Below are positions 31,200 through 49,330 of a DNA stretch of 64,000 nt, piece after piece; the first letter of the stretch is position 1; each line of letters opens with the position of its first letter. The DNA comes from Halocaridina rubra (Eukaryota > Arthropoda > Malacostraca > Decapoda > Atyidae), in contig JAXCGZ010022654.1 in the NCBI GenBank assembly GCA_037179515.1, positions 207,001 through 271,000 of the forward strand, in the 5' to 3' direction. A program made the position numbers and the translations under genes. Below the pieces are notes generated by a model that ran no database searches, had not been told where the DNA came from, and saw only the letters and a program-made list of their open reading frames with translations.

Positions 31200-31740
31200 T
31201 GTACTATCACAGTTAGGTACGACGCTTTGCGTTTTCCAAAATGCCAATACAGTGTACGCTATTGTACAGTATTTTACATGATGCAATACTGTGAGTTACA
31301 TGTTTAAATTTATGTTTTTTACTATTTTTTACTATTTTATTATTCTTAGGCTAGGAAATACTTTTTTTTATCAATAAAATAATAAAAATATTGGAAATTT
31401 TAATATGTACTAGCTCACGAAGGTGCGACCCTTTTCGTTTTCCGAAACGCCGATACCAGTATCGTATTTTACAGGGTGCAATACTGTGAGTTACATGTTT
31501 AAATTTATGTTTTTTACTATTTTTTACTGTTTTATTATTCTTAGGCTAAGAAACGCTTTTTTTTATCAATGAAATAAAGAAAATACTGGAAATTTTAATA
31601 TGTACTATCTCATGTAGGTACGACCCTTTGCGTTTTCCAAAACGCCGATACCGGTATCGTACTTTCTATGGTGCAGAGTTACATGTTTAAATTTGTTTTT
31701 TACTATTTTTTACTGTTTTATTATTCTTAGGCTTGGAAAT
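31200..31740 (-). repeat. 5' subterminal direct repeats of Tigger D
   Basis: Three units of ~190 bp with GAGTTACATGTTTAAATT, TTTTATTATTCTTAGGCT and GATACCAGTATCGTA or GATACCGGTATCGTA cores, matching copy B (11760-12300). Confidence 0.8.
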
Positions 31741-31926
31741 GCTTTTTTTTTTTAATCTATAAAATAATGAAAAATAATTTTTTTTCAATAAAATAATGAA
31801 AATACTGAAAATTTTAATATTTCCACATAATGTGGATTCCTGCATATACCCAGAAAAAAAACCTCCCCAAAAAATACCTCGATGCACTGAATTCGCGAAA
31901 GGTGAATCGCGATATAGCGAGGGATC

Positions 31927-32028
<102 letters not shown>

Positions 32029-32069
32029 CACCCAGTTCTTGGAATAATGCGAAGATAGGTTCTCTATCT

Positions 32070-32188
32070 GAATGCCACTATGTTCATATTACAGATTCCC
32101 CAACCTTACTCGTGGTTTCATTTTTGCATTTAATTCAACTCCCAAACTCATTCGGGACCAACAATAATCAAATAAGCACATTCATATA
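32070..32188 (-). repeat. Inverted partial monomer at the left edge of the 273-bp satellite
   Basis: It reads GAATGCCACTATGTTCATAT, then CAACCTTACTCGTGGTTTC and TCGGGACCAACAATAA. These are the reverse complements of phrases in the forward monomers (ATATGAACATAGTGGCATTC, GAAACCACGAGTGAGGTTG). It is the second half of a monomer in opposite orientation to the array that follows. Confidence 0.88.

Positions 32189-38955
<6,767 letters not shown>

Positions 38956-39049
<94 letters not shown>
38956..39049. repeat. (AT)n microsatellite right of the foldback element
   Basis: About 94 bp of alternating AT. Together with 37515-37619 it shows that the foldback element sits inside an (AT)n tract. Confidence 0.97.
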
Positions 39050-39051
<2 letters not shown>

Positions 39052-39429
39052 TTAAAAAAAAAAATTCCTGGAGCTATTGTTTCATACTAAACCCTTACCC
39101 ACTCACATGCTGGATGTCATCTAACTTTTCTTTGTGTAATATTTTTATAATCTCCAACATATTATTTGTAACAAAGGTCATCTGTTTATGCATCATGTGG
39201 TCACAAGCGGCAACTTCATGTATATGAATAGTTAATAGTCTGTACAGTTCATTTGTTGTCTTTTCACTATAAGACGATAGAAGACTACATTCTTCTTTAA
39301 GGCATGTATTTATATTGATAGAGAGCATGACATTTAGATATTTTCATTCACTTAACTGCTATTCATTATATTTTTATTATACATGTAATATTTTCTTTGT
39401 TGTTTTTGTTGATTATGGTGAGCCCTTTT

Positions 39430-39760
39430 TTATTGTTTACTACTAAAGTAATTTTTTTTTTTTACATTTTTCTCTGTATTAGAGTATCTATTATTACTTA
39501 AGATCATTTGATACTGTTCCGTACTCTGCATATACTTTCCAGTATTAGCACTTTGATATAAGCCTTTATTATTGTAATACCTCTTTAGACACTCACTGTC
39601 TTGCTTTAGATATATTCCTAAGTCTGATTCTTTATTATAGATTTCAGTAGAGAACGTATTGTTGTTTTTTCTGATGTATATGTTCAAGAAATGGCATACT
39701 CTGCCTATAAAATTTATATCATTGGTAAAAATATTATTATCTTTTTTATGCCTCGAAACA
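39430..39760 (-). pseudogene. Penelope-like reverse transcriptase fragment
   Basis: In reverse it reads INFIGRVCHFLNIYIRKNNN, then TFSTEIYNKESDLGIYLKQD and SECLKRYY. This resembles the segment of Penelope-like elements in which FLDV...FxTxVYRKPT...YLxxxSxxPxxYK follows the RT palm. The downstream 39095-39328 frame is open but has no motif I recognise. No GIY-YIG endonuclease is seen. It is a short decayed remnant, and the assignment is tentative. Confidence 0.45.
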
Positions 39761-42530
39761 ATTTAATCAGTGGACGTAAGGATGGAAAAAGTATGACGTA
39801 CCATACTACCTCGATTCTTGATACAGTTGTGACAGTCAGGCTAAACTAAGCAGGATATGGCATCTTGTTCTAATGTTTTTAAACATAAAACTTTTACGGA
39901 TTAGGAATTATGACTCTAAAAACTCACTTGCATATTTTTCTATTCTCAGAGGCTGCGTTAATGTTCCAGAATTTTTTGCAGTCAGCAGATAATGAAATGT
40001 AAAGTTTTGTAATCATCAATTATTAAATTATCATAAATCTTGTGTGATAGTGTATTTATAAGATACGTTAGTTTCTGATCTACCTAAATAGGAGTAGCAA
40101 GATACACACTAGTGTTTTCAGTTATTCTTTTCCTTGTATATTGCATAGTGCTTCATAGATATGCCTTACTGTTTTAATGGATTTCATGTTTTCACTACAT
40201 GTAAAAGAATTTTGAATGATTAACTTATTTTAACCATGTCAAGGTTTTCCAGTGGATTACATTATGTTAAGATTGCCAAATATGGTAAATTCGGCACTAT
40301 GTATAGTAATTACCTAATTTTATAACGGATGTATACAAGTATGCTTGCTATGTTCTTTGACATAAATTTATTCTGATACCTAACTGACAGATTATTTGTA
40401 TTTACTATGCACAGTGTGTTATTTTGATGAGAAATCAAGTTTACTTGTTATAAAGTAGGATATGCATTCCTCTTTATGGTTTTTGCTGTATAAGTTGAGT
40501 ATGTATATTACCTCATACTATATAGCTATTCTGGAAGAGGTTGAGATACATCATCTTCAGTCATTTTAATGGTAATTAAAATTACTGAAAGCGACTGCAG
40601 TTTACCAGTATTATTATATTTTTCTCTTTACTACAATAGTGGGATAGGATAGGTGGGGGAAATTAGTGACGCCTCTTTAAAGAATACAGTTCTTCCTGCT
40701 TTTAGACAAAAGTTATGCGTTGCTCCAATTCCAGTTTTAAAGATTAAAAATAGAAATATTTGCATGTACTTTCTCATACTGTGTATGAGTTGCAACATTA
40801 TTATACACGTTTGTGGTTATGTTTAACAGATTAATTTCACTGTCAGTGTAGATACTGAAATTTGGTAAAATTAAGCAGCTTTTAAAATATCCAATATATT
40901 AAAGTACTGTACAGTACATTGCATCTAGTTTTTAGTGAGGAATACCTTATATATCTAACTATGCACTGTATGCCTGGCTTCCACTAGTTTATATAATTAT
41001 TAACATTATCTTGCTATGCACTTTTATATTTACAGTAGGTACCATTTTATGTTAGGTCTTATATTAAATCTACCCTTTTACATGTGCTGCTAGTCATATC
41101 TCAGGCTCAGTTTTTGTACAAACATTCCACTCAAGCATGTTATCAATCTTATATCCCTTTTTTTAATTTATTTTATATAACTATTTACAAATGTTCCATA
41201 TATTATCGTATACAGTACTTCCCCATCAGGAATAATTTGTTTATATACATACATCATATATTGAATTTAGGGCTGCTGTATTATTGAGAATAAGATTTTA
41301 ACATGAAACTAATTAAGAATACTCACTTCTAACTATATAGGACTTATTTTTAAAAACATCACCCAGTATCCTAGGTATGTTAGCAGATGGCCACAAGTGT
41401 GACATACCCTACCTCTTATCACCTCTTCTTTTGACCATATATTGGCCAAAAAAATAGAGAGGAATTACCTGCTCCTCACCATATTTATCCCTTTTTGTAG
41501 ATTCATATGATTTGTCGGAAATAAAAGGGTTGAATTTATTTCTGCTATTTTCTGTAACATAAAGGAGAATTTTATAAAATATTACAAAAATTTAAGGTAC
41601 TTCTGAGAAATTATGTAGAACTTTTTATTTTGCCAGTATGGTGTCTGAGTTAGAAAGCAACAAATATACACAGTATATACACAAATAGATGTACACTATA
41701 CGTGTATAATGTGGTATCAAAAGATTATAAGATACATCAGTCAACACTTCAGTCTGGTTCAGATTACATTTATGAATTAATCAGAAAGTGCATTATATAA
41801 GTATTTTCAGCATATTGATGAAGGAAATTTGAAAAGAATTCCATTCCCAGATTATATGGATGAATTCTGACCTTATTCAAGTGTATGCAAAGCTAGTCCA
41901 CTGCCCCATATTGGTATTAGAATAACTTATGAGAAAAAAGTATAATCAGATGCTTATATACAACTGTTTACTATCACATTGTAAGCTTGTTTGCTGGAAT
42001 GTATATACTATACACTGGAAATTAGAATACATTTTTAAATATTGAGACTGCATTTCTGTAATACCTTTACTTTAATATATTCATGGATACTGTTGGAATT
42101 GACTGAGTAGAACGACCATGAGCCCCTAAGGACACCCACAGCCTATCCCAGGCTTTCTCATGGAACTCTCATGTATGTTGTGTTGTTGTTGTCTTTGGTT
42201 GTGTTCAGTGCAGTTTTCATAATGTGTTTGATTGTGCTAGGTGGACCTTGCCTCCACAGAGAAAGGAGGTCTTGGGAAGATTGATGTTGGGAGGTCATAA
42301 ATGCAACTGTGTGTGGGCCTCGAGTGACTGCTTGGCATGGTATGTATGTATTAGTGATTTTTATGTCCAAATGCTCTGCCAGTGAGTACTTATATTGATT
42401 GTAATTCTGTAAGAGGGAATTTGTATGTGCATTGGCATCAGTGAAGTAAATGGATTTATGTGACTGGTGATGAGTCCCATGTTGGCAGCCTGTCTTGTCT
42501 AATAGTGGTGAAGTTATGAAGTGTGGGCAA
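39761..42530. other. No recognisable gene or repeat
   Basis: About 2.8 kb of AT-rich sequence. I see no convincing coding exon, splice-flanked or otherwise, and no repeat shared with the rest of the window. Confidence 0.5.
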
Positions 42531-42633
42531 TTACCTAGTTGTGCTTACGAGAAGAAGCCCTATGCTTGTAACTCCTTGTCTCCTAGTTGGTTTTATTTTT
42601 ATTCTCAATGATGCTTATCATATTTGTCCTTAG
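42531..42633 (-). pseudogene. CR1-like LINE fragment, 3' end (first piece)
   Basis: CAATTACCTAGTTGTGCTTA, then GATGCTTATCATATTTGTCC, matches the 3' end of the CR1-like elements at 54721 and 63483. The match breaks at 42633 and resumes at about 43741, so another LINE piece separates the two. Confidence 0.7.
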
Positions 42634-43735
42634 ACTCGAGAGCTGCTTTTGACACTGCGTAGCATGAACAAGTATTAAATGTCTTTGTAAGCATTGGCAT
42701 AGATGATACAGTACTGGAATAGTTTTAAAACTACTGGCGGTAGGACTTACTACGTATCAATAAATGGCACCAAATCAATCTGTAGGAGACTTTTTAGGTG
42801 CATGCCACAGGGAAATCTCTTTGGTCTTAAGTTGTTTGCTGATGACATACAGTTCTATTCAGTTTTAAATAATAAAAAAAAAAAAACGTGGGGACTATAA
42901 ATAGGATTTTAAGTGATGTGAAAAAGTGGATGGACAAAAAAAAATTTAAGCTAAATAAAAGGAAAGCGGAAAGTATGCTGCCCGACACTCGATAGAGCAT
43001 AAACAAACACATTGATTTTAAATCCATTCAAATAAATAGTGTGGATATCCCCCTGTCAGAATCAGCAAAAGACCTATGCTTTATAATTGACAAAACTGTA
43101 ACATTAAATGAGCAGAAAATTGTGAAAAATGCCAATAGTAGCCTGAGGAATATATATATTGATGGTAGTTTAATGAAAAATTAGTATATAATTACGTAAT
43201 CAATAGGCCTAATTACTGAAATGCATTACATTACAGTCTTTTTGCATATCAGTTAAAGAAAATACAACTCATGTTCAATAGACCCACTAGATTGATAGTT
43301 GGCTTGTCACCGAGAAAATGCATTGCATCAGTTCTTATTGATCTACATTGGTTACTAATTAAAATAAGAATTGTTTTCAAGCTATGTTGCCCAAAATACT
43401 GGAAAACCAGAGCACCTAAGAAAGCTTCGATCTTGTGACTGAAGTGTCTGTTTGCCATTCGTATGTAGTACACAGGCTTAATGAGCCAAAGGGCAAATAA
43501 AGAAATTGGCACTAGTGCCTTTACTCATTGTGCACCTCATGATTATATAATAAGCTGCCTGAAAACATAAAAGAATTTTAAAATATTGTAGATTTCAGAA
43601 AGAAGCTAAAATATTATTTATTTAGTATGTGCTAAGATTTACAAGATAGCATGATCTGTGACGAATATAAAACTAACTTAGTGAGGTTTAGTCTGGCGGG
43701 ATGCCCTAGGGATGAATGCCGAACCTTAAACACAC
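42634..43735 (+). pseudogene. Degenerate CR1/L2-type LINE reverse transcriptase
   Basis: Decayed RT motifs occur in order: DSRAAFDTA (catalytic Asp of motif A), CMPQGNLFGLK (motif B), and KLFADDIQFYSVLNN (FADD active site). Then come MDKKKFKLNKRKAESMLPDT and a C-terminal NIVDFRKKLKYYLFSMC. Many stops interrupt it. The imperfect CCTTAGAC and CCTTAAAC at its edges could be a target duplication in the surrounding minus-strand CR1-like copy. Confidence 0.65.
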
Positions 43736-43740
43736 AAGAA

Positions 43741-44340
43741 GTAAGAATGCAGTTAGCATTAATCACATCCTCGCTTAGCTTGTTCCAATCATTAACTATT
43801 TCACTAAAAATATACTTCCTTACAGCCTACAATGAAGTTTTCTTGCGAAGCTTCACACTATGACCTCTAGTTTTAGAGTCAGCCACATCAAAATATCGAT
43901 CCCTATCTACTCTGGCAAAACCATAAAGGAATTTAAAAACAGTACCCATATCTCCCTCATTCTCCTAGCTTCAAGTGATGGTGAGTCTTAATTCCCTCAG
44001 TCTCCTCCTCATAACTGAGATGGCGTATTTCTGGCACCAGTTTCATAGCATATCATTGAACTTTTCCCACCTTATTTATATTCAAGTTTTGGGCTCACGC
44101 AAGTTACATAAATATTTTTGAACATAACATTTCCTTGCCCATGTGTCAGAAGGCTACCCATACATTTGCTAAAAGAGTGTATGCATCCCATATTGTGCCA
44201 TTTATACGCATATCCAGAGACAAATCAGCCAATATGATTCCCCTAGATCTCTCTCATTCTCTGTCTCTGAAGTAATGCTCCTGCTATTGAGTAACCAAAC
44301 TTGGGCCTTCTTGTACTTGTACTCAATGTCATCACCTTAC
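43741..44340 (-). pseudogene. CR1-like LINE fragment (second piece)
   Basis: It reads on from 42633. On the plus strand the phrases CTTCACACTATGACCTCTAG, ATCAAAATATCGATCCCTAT and ATTTCTGGCACCAGTTTCAT correspond to the C-terminal RT region of the CR1-like element at 54800-55300. Several small gaps and stops make it non-coding. It ends around 44340 at the ACATTTTGAA phrase. Confidence 0.7.
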
Positions 44341-44454
44341 ATTTTGAAAACACCTGTACAGAGACTGAGTTAAAACCTTTCGCCCCTTAGGTAGAAGTTA
44401 CAAATTACAAATGTAATTCTTTCATTCCAGAGTTATACTGTCTCTCTAAAATCC

Positions 44455-45654
44455 ACTAATACGTTTGAATAGTCGCTTGGATCTGGGATGATTCCAAGAA
44501 GCTGGAAACAAGCAAACATGGTACCTATATTCAAAAAGAGAAGGAGAGATGCAGCTCTGACCTATAGGCCACTTTCCTTGACTAGCATAGTTTGCAAAAT
44601 TATGGAGAAACTATTAAGAAAGTGCATCCCTTCACTTAAAGTCCTTCAACTTATCGTCAGTGATGCAATATGGCTTCAGAATAGGCAGATCTACAGTAAG
44701 AAACTTATTAGAATTATATGAAAAGGTATGCCAGATCTTACAAAAAGTAGACAATTTGGCCGATTGCATGTTCTTAGACTTTCAGAAGCCATTTGATATA
44801 GTTCCACATTAGAGATTTATCAAGAAGCTGAAAGTAATGGCAGGGATAGGTGGGAATGTCTTGGAATGAATAAAAACTTACTTAGAAGGAAGGAAACAGA
44901 GGTTTAGAGTAAGATACTCAGTATCTGCCTGAAGAAAGGTTAGTATTGGGGTTCAACAGGGTTCAATTTTGGGGCCATTATTGTTCCTTGTATATGTAAA
45001 TAACCTACCGGAGCCAGTAAATTCAGTTCTAAATATGTTTGAAGATGATGTAAAGATTGTGAAAAAAAGTAAAATATATGAACAATGGTCGAGAACTTCA
45101 GAGAGACCTAAATAGTCAGCATGAGTGGCCTGAAAAGTGACTAATGAAATTAAATACTTCAAAACGTACAGTAATGAGAATGGGCACAATTGCAAGACCC
45201 AACTTTGGGTACTAAATTGCAGGTGCAGAACTTCGAAAGAAAGAAAATGAGAGATATCTAAGGGTAAACATATTGGCAGATTTGTCTCCAAAAATGCACA
45301 GAAATGGCATAGCAAGTATTGCATATAATGTAAGAGTGGCATTCTGACACATGGAAAAGGAAATGTTCAGTAATATTTATGTAATTTTTGCAATGCTAAA
45401 GCTTGAAATTGCAGCACCCTTTTGAAATCTGTTCTTGAAAAAGCATATAAATAAACTTGAAAAAGTTCAAAGACAAGCTACGAAAATGGTAGCAGAGAGA
45501 ACCATTCTCAGCAATGAGGAGAGGCTTATGGACTCGAAACTACCATCACTTGAAGCTAGTGGGAAAAAGGGGAATATGGTAACGATTTTCAAATTCCTTC
45601 ATGTTGAGACAAAGTGGACAGGGAGTACTATTTTGATATGGCTGGCTCTAGTTT
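44455..45654 (+). pseudogene. Degenerate CR1-like LINE, RT region
   Basis: Frames match the CR1-like ORF2 at 54800-57622: SGMIPRSWKQANMVPIFKKR, then YRPLSLTSIVCKIMEKLLRK; later LDFQKPFDIVPH-like and GVQQGSILGPLLFLVYVNNL-like motifs, and a FEDDVKIVKK-like active site in which the first Ala-Asp is changed. The piece ends near 45654 at a GGCTCTAGT breakpoint. It is much more diverged than the 54.8-kb copy. Confidence 0.75.
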
Positions 45655-46207
45655 AAAGCTTGACAACCTTATTGTTAAGTCTTAACCAGAGAAGGGTAAG
45701 GAAATTTGACTGTGCTCTTTAAATATTATTGTTACTCAAATAAGGGTTCCATTCTACAGCTGACAAGATTGAAGTTTTTTCTATAGCAGACAATACTGGA
45801 GTCCTCATTAGAAGATGATATAGGAGTCCTCTATAGCAGATGATACAGGAGTGCTTCTCTGCTAGGTGAAAAAGCAAACTCCCTTTACAGAGGAGTGTAA
45901 GTTCAGGCTGACAAAACTCTCACTGTCCTTGCTTATTAATTACTGTAGTGTATTTTGGTATTGTGTACTAGTTGGCAACACTAATTTTCTCTTTCTTTGT
46001 TACCGTAAAAATATATCAAGCTTTTGTGACTTAATCCACTCTCTTTGTGGACTACTGAAATAGTTTGTCAGATAATTGCCAGTAAGGTGAGTCCTTTAAA
46101 CCAAGTTTTACAACAATTACCCAACCATCTGGAGTTGGGTAATTAAGGATAAATGACCCTTACTGGTTCTTATTACAGACGTGAGAATAAATTTATAATG
46201 CCACTGC
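45655..46207. other. Unidentified ~550-bp insertion in the CR1-like copy
   Basis: The CR1-like similarity stops at 45654 and resumes at 46208 (GAACTTGAGGTCATAGTG) at the homologous point. The inserted stretch has a locally repeated phrase, CTATAGCAGA-GATACAGGAGT, near 45780-45860. I see no clear ends or coding. Confidence 0.5.
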
Positions 46208-46475
46208 AGTAGAACTTGAGGTCATAGTGTAAATCTTCGTAGGATAACGCATTTTCTTTTGCAGGATGTAAGAAAGTACTTATTTTAGTGTAAGAAGAGT
46301 TGATGATTGGAATTCGCTAAGCTAGGAAGTAGTTAATGCTAACTGCATTCACAATTTTAAGAACAAATATTATAAATATTAATGAGCATAAAAAGGAAAT
46401 CGACCAGGAGATGAGGAGATAAGAGGATATGGCACTTTCCCGTGAATGCAATTAGGTAAATAAATTAGGTAATTA
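46208..46475 (+). pseudogene. CR1-like LINE fragment, 3' end
   Basis: It contains CAGGATGTAAGAAAGTACTT, GATGATTGGAATTCGCTAAG and a terminal AATTAGGTAA repeat. This matches the reverse of 54727-54960 and continues the copy at 44455. Confidence 0.7.
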
Positions 46476-46489
46476 CGCGTGCAAATACT

Positions 46490-46960
46490 TAAAATCTTTG
46501 GTATAATATATGATACATCACTGTCATTTAAAGAAAATGCCATAAACATAAAAACAATCTGACACCAAGCCTTAATGGCTTAAGGCCACTTGCCCAAACA
46601 ACATTCGGATACAACAAAGAAACCATGTCAACAGTATACAAACAATATATACTCTCAGTGATGAAATATGCAAGGTTTGCTTGGGTTTCTAACCTCACTA
46701 GAATACAACACACCACCTTACATTCTATACAATACAAAGCATTAAATCATGTGATGCACAACCACTATACCTATAGATCACTTAAGCAGAAAAAAAAAGT
46801 CAAAGAGCATCTGGACAGTAAATTCACACAAATAATCACCACAGCTTCCACATACTAACTCCAACCACTGTACTACATGGCAGAGCACCTACACATACCG
46901 AGGAAAATTAAAACAACACCGAACACACTATATCCCACACAAATACTGTTATCTATTCCA
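46490..46960 (+). pseudogene. Non-LTR retrotransposon RT C-terminal fragment
   Basis: It reads VQILKIFGIIYDTSLSFKEN, then STVYKQYILSVMKYARFAWV and IQHTTLHSIQYKALNHVM. This is the post-catalytic region seen in jockey/I-type LINEs (YLGVxxD, YxxxIxSxLxYAxxAW, LxxxQNxALR). There are several frame breaks. Confidence 0.6.
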
Positions 46961-46969
46961 TAATGCCAA

Positions 46970-47216
46970 CTCCAGAGGTTATAGTTTGAAGCTCTGTAAG
47001 AAAACATCTTTGTAGGATGTGAGGAAGTACTTTTATTAGAGTAAGAGTAGTTGATGACTGGAATTCGCTAAGCGAGTAGGTAGTTAATGCTAACTCAATC
47101 CATAGTTATAAAGACAATTATGATAAGTATCACAAAGTACAAAAATGGAAATAACCAAGAGACTGGGAGCTGTGAGCATTGGGCTCTTTCCCGTATGCAC
47201 AATTAGGCAATTACAA
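46970..47216 (+). pseudogene. CR1-like LINE 3' fragment
   Basis: GAGGTTATAGTTTGAAGCTC, GATGACTGGAATTCGCTAAG and AATTAGGCAATTACAA form another truncated 3' end of the CR1-like family, nearly parallel to 46208-46475. Confidence 0.7.
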
Positions 47217-47551
47217 CCATTATTACCGGTGGTAGTAATGATTCTGCCATTAACCTTGCACCTCTCAATAGATCTGCTTCTTTCACTCTTCACTATTCTA
47301 ACATTCATGGCCTGAACTCTAATCTTTCGTCTGTGGAACAGCACTTGGGTACTTTCCTCCCTAACCTCCTCCTTCTGAAACCCAACTGTCTATCCATGCT
47401 TCCACTGACCACTTTCAAATATCTCAGTATAACCTTTTTACTCGTTTTTATTCCAAAGGTGGGGTCTGTGCCTATTGCAACACTAACACTCCTGTTTCAA
47501 GGCTCATGGACCTTGAATCTCCTGACTTTGATGTTCTCTGGCAAAAAATCT
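47217..47551 (+). pseudogene. Plus-strand LINE, endonuclease N-terminal part (left half)
   Basis: Frames read IHGLNSNLSS-like, then VEQHLGTFLPNLLLL and, in another frame, MDLESPDFDVLWQK-like. This is the start of an apurinic endonuclease of a jockey-type LINE. The sequence stops at GCAAAAAATCT (47541-47551). The same 11 bp open the right half at 61753, where the reading continues, so one LINE was split by the 14.2-kb insertion between. Confidence 0.75.
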
Positions 47552-47570
47552 TTTTTTTTTTTTTTTCCTT

Positions 47571-47775
47571 GATGTTCTCCATTGAGGGTGAGCGGACCTT
47601 CCCTTTCGGCCCACAGGTGGGGTAAGATTTTGTTGCTTGGAGGTGGTATTCGCCCTTGAGGGCAAATGAGCTTTCCTATTTTGGCACAGAGGTGGGGTGA
47701 AATCCGCTTATTGTTGGTGGTATTCACTCTTTAGGGCGATCGGACTTTCCTATTTTGGCCCGTAGGTGAGGTTGT
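47571..47775 (-). repeat. Three ~73-bp repeats in the 3' UTR of the I-like LINE
   Basis: Each unit has the pattern TTGAGGGxxA/GxxGGACTTTCC, then TTTTGGCCC and AGGTGGGGT. They start near 47571, 47645 and 47719. The third is the most diverged. Confidence 0.75.
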
Positions 47776-47905
47776 GCAAAACTGTAAAGATAGTGGAAAA
47801 CATAAGTGTTCAGTTGAGGATTATTAGTTTACATCAAACAATTTTAATGAATTCCTGTTTTGGTGGTGAGAGAGAGTTGTTACATTGTTATCATGGTGGA
47901 GGGTA

Positions 47906-49314
47906 TTAACTGATGATATATAGTAGACTGTTCATGTAGTTGTTTGTTGCTAGTCTGATTATAGAGCTAGCAACATGAAGGGCATTTGGATCTTCGCTGG
48001 ATGTTGCGGGAGCACCAGTTTTCCGTCGAATTTCTGAAAAGGAATCACATTCGAGGATGTAGTGGAGCAGTGGATGTGGTGAGGCTACCTGGCAGAAGGT
48101 GCATTCACTGATGATATCATCCACTATTCGCCAGGTGCACTTGTGCCCGAGTCTCAGACGGTACACATTGACCACCGTGCTTCATCGAAGGTTCTTAGGC
48201 AGGGTGATTCGCTGAAGATCAGTGGTGGCTTTGTACCTCCAGGTGGAGGGGGAGCCAATGTCTGTGCACAGGTTGTGTTTCGTTATTAAGACGTTAAGGA
48301 GTGACTTGGTGGCTTTGTTTTTTATCTGTTGAATCCCAGGAGGCAGAGATATTTGGATTTCTGCTCTAGGAGTGGCTTGTTTGGCGGCTTGATCAGCTTC
48401 CTCATTTCCCTTGATGCCAACGTGGCTGGGAATCCAGGCAAGAGTGATGGCTTTTCCAAGGCTGGTTGTCCTTTGGTAGTGACTGAGGATGGTGGTGATG
48501 ATACGTACATTGTCTTTGAGGAGTGGCTTTTTGATGGCCTGTAAGGCGCCTTTAGAGTCAGAGAGAATTAGGGCATGGTCAGCTCCTTGCTGGATGAGGA
48601 AGTCGAGGGCATTGGCTATGGCAACAAGCTCAGTCTGGAGCGATGAGCAGGAGTTTGACAGTCTCCAGGATAGGACGTGGTTTCCAGTGGTGAAGGCGGT
48701 GGCTGAGGCTCCAGTTTCTTGATTTATTGAACCGTCAGTGTAGAAGACTTGAGAGTTTGGCCTGCTCCAGCTCTGAATTTTGTCCTTGTATATGTTTTTA
48801 AGGACAAGTGTGTTTACCAAGCTTTTGGGGTTGTCAGGGAGCTCAGTCTTTATGTTGAGTGGTTGGTCATTCCATGGGGGTGGGCATCAGTATTCAGGAA
48901 GCAGAGTGTCCTGTTTCTTGGCTAGGATGTTCTCCCTGCCTTGCAGTGCTTGCAGGCTAGTGCAGACCTTGGCTGCCCAGATTCCAGGATGGTGGTCGGG
49001 GTGGCAATTGAGGGCTAGATAGAGATTTGTGCCAGCAAGGCATTTATACTGGGCAGTGGTGGTTTTGGCCACAAAGAGGGTCAGTCTTTGCTGAGCTCTG
49101 AGTTTGAGTGGCATGAGTCCGGATTCCATCTGGATGTTTTCTCTCTTGGTCCACATTGGGGCTCCTAGCATGGTACTCATGGCGTTGTTTTGAATGACTT
49201 CCATCTTGTCCCACTGTTGGTCTTTTAGTAGCCAGAGTGTGGGACAAGCATAGTCTATGAGGCTGCGTATGGCTTGTACATAGAAACTTTTGAGGACATT
49301 AATTGATGCACCAT
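47906..49314 (-). pseudogene. I-like LINE ORF2: RT C-terminus, RNase H and CCHC-like end
   Basis: One frame, broken only by in-frame stops near 48888 and 48180. After YYGASINVLKSFYVQAIRSL (thumb region) comes RNase H: VFYTDGSINQETGASATAF (Asp), LQTELVAIANALDFL (Glu), ALILSDSKGALQAIK (Asp) and WIPSHVGIKGNEEADQAAK (His and Asp), so all catalytic residues remain. The C-terminus carries CTWRIVDDIISECTFC and HPLLHYILECD, the Cys/His motif typical of jockey/I LINEs. At 49314 the reading is cut by the RTE-like insertion and resumes at 52448 in the same frame. Confidence 0.9.
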
Positions 49315-49330
49315 AGTAGAGGCCTGACAT
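49315..49330. other. 16-bp target-site duplication of the RTE-like LINE (left)
   Basis: AGTAGAGGCCTGACAT recurs at 52432-52447. Deleting 49331-52447 rejoins the I-like RT frame (MSGLYYGAS). Confidence 0.93.
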
